Shown here one piece after another: positions 58,749 through 64,000 of a stretch of DNA of 64,000 nt (within the stretch, counting starts at the first letter, position 1; each line of letters starts with the position of its first letter). The stretch comes from Flavobacterium zepuense. Lineage in GTDB: Bacteria; Bacteroidota; Bacteroidia; Flavobacteriales; Flavobacteriaceae. A program made the position numbers and the translations under genes. The stretch is from NCBI RefSeq assembly GCF_007097145.1, contig NZ_VJVZ01000007.1:203267-267266 (forward strand), given 5' to 3'. The notes below the pieces were generated by a model that worked only from the letters and a program-made list of their open reading frames with translations, was not told the DNA's origin and searched no databases.

Positions 58749-58770
58749 CCGCTGATCACTCAGCGGCTTT
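58749..58770. terminator. Terminator between convergent genes
   Basis: Arms CCGCTGA (58749-58755) and TCAGCGG (58760-58766) with TCAC loop; CTTTGTTT follows on the plus strand and the left flank ACAAAA gives T residues for valS on the minus strand. Confidence 0.8.
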
Positions 58771-58793
58771 GTTTATTTGTGTTTGCAATTATA

Positions 58794-61424
58794 TTATCGT
58801 AACACTGCAAGGCTCTGTTCAAGAGTTGCAATTTTGGCAAGTGCATCGGCTTCTTTTTGCCTTTCCATCGCTACAACTTTCTCAGGGGCGCTGCCTACAA
58901 ATTTCTCATTACTAAGCTTTGCCTGTACTGATTTTAAGAAGCCCTGGTTGTATTTAAGTTCTTCTTCCAGTTTTGCAATTTCCTCTTCAACATTAACGGC
59001 ACCGGTTATTGGTACAAAATATTCGTTGGCTTTAGCCCTAAAGGTAAGTCCACCACCCACTTTATCGTTAACATACTCAATACCTGTAAGATTACCCATT
59101 TTAACGATAGTACTGTCAAAATAGTCTGATGTATTATCGTTATTAAGCGCCTTAAGTTCAATAGCATCCTTAAACGGAATGTTCTTGTCTTTCCTAATTG
59201 TACGGATACCCGATATTACCTCGGCAGCAAAATCAAAGTTAGCAAGCAGTTGCTCATCAAAAGATTTAATTTCCGGCCATTCTGCAATAATAAGCGCCTC
59301 TTTTGGAGTCCTTTCAGCAATTAGCTGCCAAATTTCTTCGGTAAGGAATGGCATAAACGGATGCAGTAATTTAAGGTTTGCTTCCAGCATCTCGATCGCC
59401 TTATCAAAGGTAACCCTGTCAATAGGCTGCTGGTAGCCCGGCTTTATCATCTCCAGGAACCAAGAACAAAAATCGTCCCATACCAGCTTATAGATAGCCA
59501 TAAGGGCATCACTAATCCTGTATTTTTCAAAGTGATCTTCAATCTCTGCAAGTGTCCTGTTAAGGCGTGCCTCATACCATGCAATTGCTTTAGCGGCATA
59601 ATCAGGCTGGGCAATATCGCTAACCTCCCACCCTTTTATAAGTTTAAAAGCATTCCATATTTTATTGCTAAACGCTTTGCCCTGGTTGCAAAGCTCTTCG
59701 TCAAACATGATATCGTTACCGGCACTTGCGCTAAGCAATAGGCCTACACGAACCCCATCGGCACCAAATTTTTCAATAAGGTCTAACGGATCGGGCGAGT
59801 TACCTAACGATTTACTCATTTTTCGGCGTTGGTTATCCCGAACCAAACCGGTAAGGTAAACATTGCTAAACGGCTTTTTACCCGAGTATTCGTAACCCGC
59901 AACGATCATCCTCGCTACCCAAAAGAAAAGGATATCCGGACCGGTAACCAAATCGTTAGTTGGATAATAATATTTAAAATCTTTATTTTCAGGTTCTAAA
60001 ATCCCGCCAAAAACTGCCATAGGCCATAACCATGAAGAGAACCATGTATCAAGCGCATCAGGATCCTGTTTCAGGTCGGCTACCGTTAAATTCTGGTTGC
60101 CTGTTTTATTTTTAGCAAGGGTTAATGCAGCATCCGGTGTTTCGGCAACTACAAAATCTTCTTTGCCATCGCCGTAAAAATAAGCCGGTATCTGCTGGCC
60201 CCACCATAGCTGGCGTGAAATATTCCAGTCGCGGATGTTTTCCATCCAATGCCTGTAGGTGTTATTAAAGCGGTTAGGATAAAGCTTTACCTCTTCGGTT
60301 TCCAACACTGCCTTGATAGCTGGCTTTGCAAGGCCTTCCATTTTAAGAAACCATTGGTCAGAAAGCCTTGGCTCAATAACTGCCTTAGTCCTTTCAGATG
60401 TACCTACCTTATTAACGTGGTTTTCTATCTTTTCCAAATTGCCTAAAGCATCAAGGTCTTTCGCAATTTCCTCGCGCACCACAAAACGGTCTTTACCTTC
60501 ATACTGCAGCCCGAAACTGTTAAGCGTGGCATCTTCATTAAAAATATCAATAATTTCAAGGTTATGCCTTTCGCCAAGCTCCTTATCATTAACATCGTGT
60601 GCAGGGGTAACCTTAAGGCAGCCCGTACCAAATTCCATATCTACATACTCATCAAAAATAATAGGTATAACGCGGTTGGCTATAGGCACAATAGCGTTTT
60701 TACCACGCAGGTGGGTATAGCGCTCATCATTAGGATTAATACAAATAGCAGTATCGCCCAAAATAGTTTCAGGGCGTGTGGTGGCAACAATAACAAAATC
60801 GTTCGTGCCTTCTATTTTATATTTAAGATGGTACAGTTTGCCCTGCCTATCTTCATAGTTAACTTCTTCGTCAGATAGCGTAGTCTTAGCTTCCGGGTCC
60901 CAGTTAACCATACGGTAACCCCTGTAAATAAGGCCTTTGTTATAAAGATCTACAAACGATTTTATAACCGATGCGCTCATATCGGGGTCCATGGTAAACT
61001 TAGTACGTTCCCAATCACATGATGCTCCCAGTTTTTTAAGCTGGTCTAAAATAACACCTCCGTATTTATCGGTCCATTCCCACGCATGTTTAAGAAACTC
61101 CTCACGGGTAAGGTCGGCCTTATTAATGCCTTCTTTTTTTAGCTTGTCAACCACCTTAGCCTCAGTAGCAATACTGGCGTGGTCAGTTCCCGGAACCCAA
61201 CAGGCGTTAAAGCCTTTAAGGCGGGCACGGCGAATAAGTACATCCTGAATAGTATTGTTAAGCATGTGCCCCATGTGCAGCACGCCGGTAACATTGGGTG
61301 GAGGTATTACTATGGTATAGGGTGTACGGTGGTCTGGCTCCGAATGAAAATAGTTGTGTTTCATCCAGTACTCATACCATTTATTCTCTACTGCCTTGGC
61401 ATCAAATTGCGATGGAATTGTCAT
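58794..61424 (-). CDS. valS: Valine--tRNA ligase
   Basis: 876 residues from the ATG at 61424 ([20 protein letters not shown]). A longer reading to 61529 adds an unrelated, Phe/Tyr-rich segment and is rejected. HIGH-type motif [15 protein letters not shown] (about 41-55), [14 protein letters not shown] in the middle, CP1 editing domain, anticodon-binding domain and the C-terminal Val-tRNA coiled coil ([20 protein letters not shown]). Class Ia synthetase. Divergent from the DUF1573 gene. Confidence 0.97.
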   Translation of the reverse strand: MTIPSQFDAKAVENKWYEYWMKHNYFHSEPDHRTPYTIVIPPPNVTGVLHMGHMLNNTIQDVLIRRARLKGFNACWVPGTDHASIATEAKVVDKLKKEGINKADLTREEFLKHAWEWTDKYGGVILDQLKKLGASCDWERTKFTMDPDMSASVIKSFVDLYNKGLIYRGYRMVNWDPEAKTTLSDEEVNYEDRQGKLYHLKYKIEGTNDFVIVATTRPETILGDTAICINPNDERYTHLRGKNAIVPIANRVIPIIFDEYVDMEFGTGCLKVTPAHDVNDKELGERHNLEIIDIFNEDATLNSFGLQYEGKDRFVVREEIAKDLDALGNLEKIENHVNKVGTSERTKAVIEPRLSDQWFLKMEGLAKPAIKAVLETEEVKLYPNRFNNTYRHWMENIRDWNISRQLWWGQQIPAYFYGDGKEDFVVAETPDAALTLAKNKTGNQNLTVADLKQDPDALDTWFSSWLWPMAVFGGILEPENKDFKYYYPTNDLVTGPDILFFWVARMIVAGYEYSGKKPFSNVYLTGLVRDNQRRKMSKSLGNSPDPLDLIEKFGADGVRVGLLLSASAGNDIMFDEELCNQGKAFSNKIWNAFKLIKGWEVSDIAQPDYAAKAIAWYEARLNRTLAEIEDHFEKYRISDALMAIYKLVWDDFCSWFLEMIKPGYQQPIDRVTFDKAIEMLEANLKLLHPFMPFLTEEIWQLIAERTPKEALIIAEWPEIKSFDEQLLANFDFAAEVISGIRTIRKDKNIPFKDAIELKALNNDNTSDYFDSTIVKMGNLTGIEYVNDKVGGGLTFRAKANEYFVPITGAVNVEEEIAKLEEELKYNQGFLKSVQAKLSNEKFVGSAPEKVVAMERQKEADALAKIATLEQSLAVLR

Positions 61425-61584
61425 AACGTTAATTGCTGTAAATAAATTTGCAAAAAAATTGGTGTGATTTTTGTAAAATAGTATGCAAAAGTAACCATAT
61501 AAGTACAATTTAAAAAAAAGAGACACCAATATTTGTACTTAAATTTAAACTGCCTATTTTTACTATCCAACAAATAATTTTACA

Positions 61585-62013
61585 ATGAAAAGAATTTTAT
61601 CTTTAATTGCATTCCTGGTTATCGCAACAACATCTTACGCACAAAGTGGGGCAAAGATCGAGTTTAAAAGCGACACCATAGATTACGGCACAACAAGCAA
61701 GGACAAAGACAACGGCGTGAGGGTTTTTGAGTTTACCAATACCGGTAATGCCCCACTAATAATTACCGATGTAAAATCTACCTGCGGCTGTACTGTGCCC
61801 ACTAAGCCTAAAGAGCCTATTGCACCCGGCAAAACGGGAAAAATTGAGGTTAAATATAACATGAACCCCGGCCCTATTCGTAAAACCATAACGGTTGAAA
61901 GTAATGCGGTTAACGTTCCCGGCGGTACAATAGCCTTAAAAATTAAAGGAGAGGTAGTTAAAAAGGAAGAAGTGAACATCCTGCAAAAGAAAACATCGGT
62001 ACCAAATCAATAA
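61585..62013 (+). CDS. Secreted DUF1573 protein
   Basis: 142 residues. Signal peptide (MKRILSLIAFLVIATTSYAQ), then the DUF1573 Ig-like domain: FEFTNTGNAPLIITDVKSTC GCTVP, PIAPGKTGKIEVKYN. The CGCT motif with two Cys is typical. These small envelope proteins are common in Bacteroidota; function unknown. Ends at a strong palindrome. Confidence 0.93.
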   Translation: MKRILSLIAFLVIATTSYAQSGAKIEFKSDTIDYGTTSKDKDNGVRVFEFTNTGNAPLIITDVKSTCGCTVPTKPKEPIAPGKTGKIEVKYNMNPGPIRKTITVESNAVNVPGGTIALKIKGEVVKKEEVNILQKKTSVPNQ

Positions 62014-62028
62014 CATGAATTTATATTA

Positions 62029-62058
62029 AAAACGCCCTGCAATTGCAGGGCGTTTTGT
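62029..62058 (+). terminator. Terminator after the DUF1573 gene
   Basis: Palindrome with 13-bp arms AAAACGCCCTGCA (62029-62041) and TGCAGGGCGTTTT (62044-62056). Confidence 0.92.
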
Positions 62059-62152
62059 TTAATAATACCCCTTAAAATTTGACCGCTTTAAAATTATAAA
62101 TTCTCTAAAAAAAGTCGCAAATTTGCGCAACATAATTTTAAAAGCAACCACA

Positions 62153-63346
62153 ATGCCGCAAGTATCGCAAAAAGGCACACAAATGCCCGAATCTCCTATA
62201 AGGAAACTTGTTCCGTTTGCCGAAATAGCAAAAAAGAAAGGCCATAAAGTATACCACCTTAATATTGGCCAGCCCGATATTAAAACTCCCGAAGTAGCAC
62301 TTGAAGCTATAAAAAACAATACCGTAAAAATATTAGAGTATAGCCACTCAGCAGGTTTTGAAAGCTACCGTACTAAACTTGCCGCTTCGTACCAGGCAAA
62401 TGGCGTTAATGTTGATACTGCCGATATTATTATTACTACAGGTGGATCTGAAGCACTTATGTTCGCTTTAGGAAGCACAATGGATGCGGGCGATGAAATA
62501 ATAATCCCTGAGCCGTTCTATGCCAATTATAATGGTTTCTCAGTAGCGTCGGGCGTTACAGTGGTTCCTGTAATTTCTACATTAGAGGAAGGTTTTGCTC
62601 TACCTCCCATTGCCGATTTTGAAAAGCTTATTACACCTAAAACTAAGGCCGTACTTATATGCAACCCGGGTAACCCCACAGGTTACCTGTATACGCAGGA
62701 AGAAATTCAGCAATTAGCGGATTTGGTTAAAAAACACGACCTTTTCCTTATTGCCGATGAAGTATACCGCGAATTTACTTATGATGGCGACAAGCATTAT
62801 TCGGTTATGAATATACCGGGTATTGAGCAGAACGCTATTATGATCGATTCGGTTTCTAAACGCTACAGCATGTGTGGTGCAAGAATTGGCTGTATTGTTT
62901 CTAAAAATAAGGAAGTAATGGCAACTGCCATGAAGTTTGCACAGGCACGCCTTAGCCCGCCAACTTTTGCCCAGATTGCCAGCGAAGCTGCGCTTGAAAC
63001 TCCGCAAAGCTACTTTGACGAGGTTATTACCGAGTACCGTGGCCGTAGAGATATCTTGGTTAGCGAGCTTACTAAAATTGAAGGTGTAAAAGTGGCTACC
63101 CCTAAAGGTGCGTTTTACTGCATTGCAAAATTACCAATTGATAATGCCGATAAATTTGCGCAATGGCTTTTAGAAAGCTTCGATTATAACGGAGAAACTG
63201 TAATGGTTGCTCCTGCTGCCGGTTTTTACTCTACTCCTAATGTAGGCCTTACCGAAATTCGTATTGCTTACGTTCTTAAACAGGAAGATCTTATACGTTC
63301 TGTAGCCATCCTTAAAAAAGCTATTGAGCAATACAACAATAAATAA
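62153..63346 (+). CDS. PLP-dependent aminotransferase, class I/II
   Basis: 397 residues from the ATG at 62153 (MPQVSQKGTQMPESPIRKL). NIGQPDIKTPEVALEAI, TTGGSEALMFALG, NPGNPTGYLY, ADEVYREFTY and the PLP Lys 236 in DSVSKRYSMCGARIG place it in the aspartate-aminotransferase-like fold type I group. The substrate is not settled; aspartate or an aromatic amino acid is possible. A 12-bp palindrome CGCAAATTTGCG (62116-62127) lies 26 bases upstream over a -7-like CAAATTTG. Confidence 0.92.
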   Translation: MPQVSQKGTQMPESPIRKLVPFAEIAKKKGHKVYHLNIGQPDIKTPEVALEAIKNNTVKILEYSHSAGFESYRTKLAASYQANGVNVDTADIIITTGGSEALMFALGSTMDAGDEIIIPEPFYANYNGFSVASGVTVVPVISTLEEGFALPPIADFEKLITPKTKAVLICNPGNPTGYLYTQEEIQQLADLVKKHDLFLIADEVYREFTYDGDKHYSVMNIPGIEQNAIMIDSVSKRYSMCGARIGCIVSKNKEVMATAMKFAQARLSPPTFAQIASEAALETPQSYFDEVITEYRGRRDILVSELTKIEGVKVATPKGAFYCIAKLPIDNADKFAQWLLESFDYNGETVMVAPAAGFYSTPNVGLTEIRIAYVLKQEDLIRSVAILKKAIEQYNNK

Positions 63347-63370
63347 TATATTTTACCCAAGACAAAAATT

Positions 63371-63396
63371 AGCCTCACTGTAAAGTGGGGCTTTTT
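63371..63396 (+). terminator. Terminator after the aminotransferase
   Basis: Arms AGCCTCACT (63371-63379) and AGTGGGGCT (63384-63392), one T-G pair, GTAA loop, TTTT after. Confidence 0.85.
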
Positions 63397-63399
63397 CAT

Positions 63400-63560
63400 T
63401 TAGCAGCAATACGCTTGCGCATTTTAATAAGCCCTATTCCTGCTGTCCGCTGTATCTGCCACCCTGCGGTTGGCAGGATGCCGCTGCCATCAGGGCTAAA
63501 TGTAAACAACTTTTGGTATTGCAATCGCGTTCCACATCCCGTCCGGTTCATCCATTTCTC
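63400..63560. repeat. Probable dispersed intergenic element
   Basis: No supportable gene in this 160-base stretch. On the minus strand it reads in one frame as FTFSPDGSGILPTAGWQIQR and then MRKRIAAK. I recall near-identical translations from many Bacteroidota intergenic regions, so I take it as a repeat and not a gene. Confidence 0.4.
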
Positions 63561-63561
63561 C

Positions 63562-63636
63562 GTAGAGACGCAATGCTTTGCGTCTCCCACACCGTATTAA
63601 ATATGTTATGTAAGACGCAAAGCATTGCGTCTCTAC
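63562..63636. repeat. 23-bp perfect inverted repeat element
   Basis: Arm 63562-63584 begins GTAGAGACGCAATGCTTTGC; arm 63614-63636 is its exact reverse complement, 29 bases apart. The core AATGCTTTGC and the shared flank with 37060-37075 indicate a dispersed element. Confidence 0.8.
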
Positions 63637-63647
63637 CCATAAACAAA

Positions 63648-63673
63648 CAACCCCACGCGTTTGCGTGGGGTTG
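63648..63673 (-). terminator. Terminator of the minus-strand sorting-domain gene
   Basis: Perfect 11-bp arms CAACCCCACGC (63648-63658) and GCGTGGGGTTG (63663-63673), GTTT loop, 33 bases past the gene's stop. Confidence 0.85.
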
Positions 63674-63705
63674 TCCTTGTATTAATTATATCCTGTGTTG
63701 GATTG

Positions 63706-64000
63706 TTACCTTTTCAGGGTAAAGTGTGCTTTAAATTCTTTGGTCACTGCTCCTTCAGGGTAGGTTATGGTAAACCAGTAGTCGTCTGACGGTACAGGGT
63801 TGCCGTTAAAGGTGCCGTCCCAGCCGCTTGGTGCGGATGACGGGCTGATCTGTTTCAGCAGCTTGCCGTAGCGGTCAAAGATGTAGATCCTTGCCTGTGG
63901 CAGGTTCTGCATACCGATGATGTTCCACTCGTCATGGTAGCCATCGCCGTTCGGGGTAAAGTAGTGCGGGTAGTCGATCACGCTTACACCTTCTATCTCT
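63706..64000 (-). CDS. C-terminal end of a large secreted protein with type B T9SS sorting domain (CHU_C type), start outside window
   Basis: The frame is open at the right edge. The visible ~98 residues are the gliding-motility-associated C-terminal domain: YPHYFTPNGDGYHDEWNIIG, ARIYIFDRYGKLLKQISP, GWDGTFNGNPVPSDDYWFTI and a basic end KAHFTLKR. This domain directs the protein through the type IX secretion system to the cell surface and is diagnostic for Bacteroidota. Nothing can be said of the rest of the protein. Confidence 0.94.
   Translation of the reverse strand, partial: EIEGVSVIDYPHYFTPNGDGYHDEWNIIGMQNLPQARIYIFDRYGKLLKQISPSSAPSGWDGTFNGNPVPSDDYWFTITYPEGAVTKEFKAHFTLKR

Noticed and set aside
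61425..61529. N-terminal extension of valS or a Val leader peptide
   Set aside because: The extra 35 codons are Phe/Tyr/Leu-rich with only two Val, and there is no terminator between them and valS, so neither extension nor attenuator is supported.
63396..63590. 64-residue minus-strand frame ending MRKRIAAK
   Set aside because: Lies in what appears to be a dispersed intergenic element and overlaps a terminator and the 23-bp inverted repeat.

Overview
The window comes from a member of the Bacteroidota, most probably a Flavobacterium-like flavobacterium. Evidence seen in the sequence: a C-terminal domain of the type IX secretion / gliding-motility type at the right edge, promoters of the Bacteroidota form TTTG-N17-23-TAnnTTTG, many lipoproteins with a charged stretch after the lipid Cys, poor Shine-Dalgarno sequences, and families typical of the group (DUF4199, DUF3861, exported pirin, separate trpE and trpG, LytTR regulators). 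There is no rRNA, tRNA, CRISPR array, transposase or phage gene. The region is ordinary chromosome with small dispersed intergenic repeats.

Layout. 1-3.0 kb: tail of an RND efflux pump and its adaptor. 3.4-6.1 kb: a CPA2 cation/proton antiporter and a small envelope protein. 6.3-11 kb: a dense group of thiol and sulfur proteins (two rhodaneses, a CGWC thioredoxin-fold protein, a redoxin, a TlpA-like lipoprotein) with a LytTR two-component pair and a single-domain response regulator. 11-12.8 kb: MarR regulator, nitroreductase, secreted YceI. 12.9-14.9 kb: cysE-cysK behind a Cys-rich leader peptide and a terminator hairpin. 15.1-19.9 kb: TetR regulator with a TolC/EmrA/EmrB-type tripartite pump behind two tandem operators. 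20-22.2 kb: small proteins and YaaA. 22.3-26.6 kb: an ABC ATPase, an ABC-2 permease fused to a periplasmic TlpA-like thioredoxin, a membrane-tethered LuxR protein and DUF4199. 26.8-29.2 kb: a Crp-family regulator, a hexanucleotide tandem array, then an exported pirin and a YceI protein sharing one promoter element. 30.1-37.0 kb: the trp operon (trpE-G-D-C-F/B-A) behind a classical Trp leader peptide and attenuator, with trpF and trpB joined in one reading frame. 37.1-47 kb: rluD, a PASTA protein, ddl, coaD, an M14 peptidase, a membrane HExxH protein, NUDIX/pyrE, a metallophosphoesterase and DUF4241. 47.2-53.5 kb: birA, rsfS-ftsH, LUD protein, cdsA-psd-ACBP and an exported superoxide dismutase. 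53.7-64 kb: YD-repeat lipoprotein, ABC exporter, secreted metallophosphoesterase, valS, DUF1573, an aminotransferase and the sorting-domain protein.

The most notable signals are regulatory. Two amino-acid biosynthesis operons (cysE-cysK and trp) each carry a leader peptide rich in the cognate amino acid, followed by a terminator just upstream of the first gene. Several regulators (MarR, TetR, Crp-type) have symmetric sites on their own -7 boxes. The pirin and YceI promoters share two identical blocks at exactly the same spacing. The permease-TlpA fusion is the most unusual protein. All calls were made by reading the sequence without database searches.
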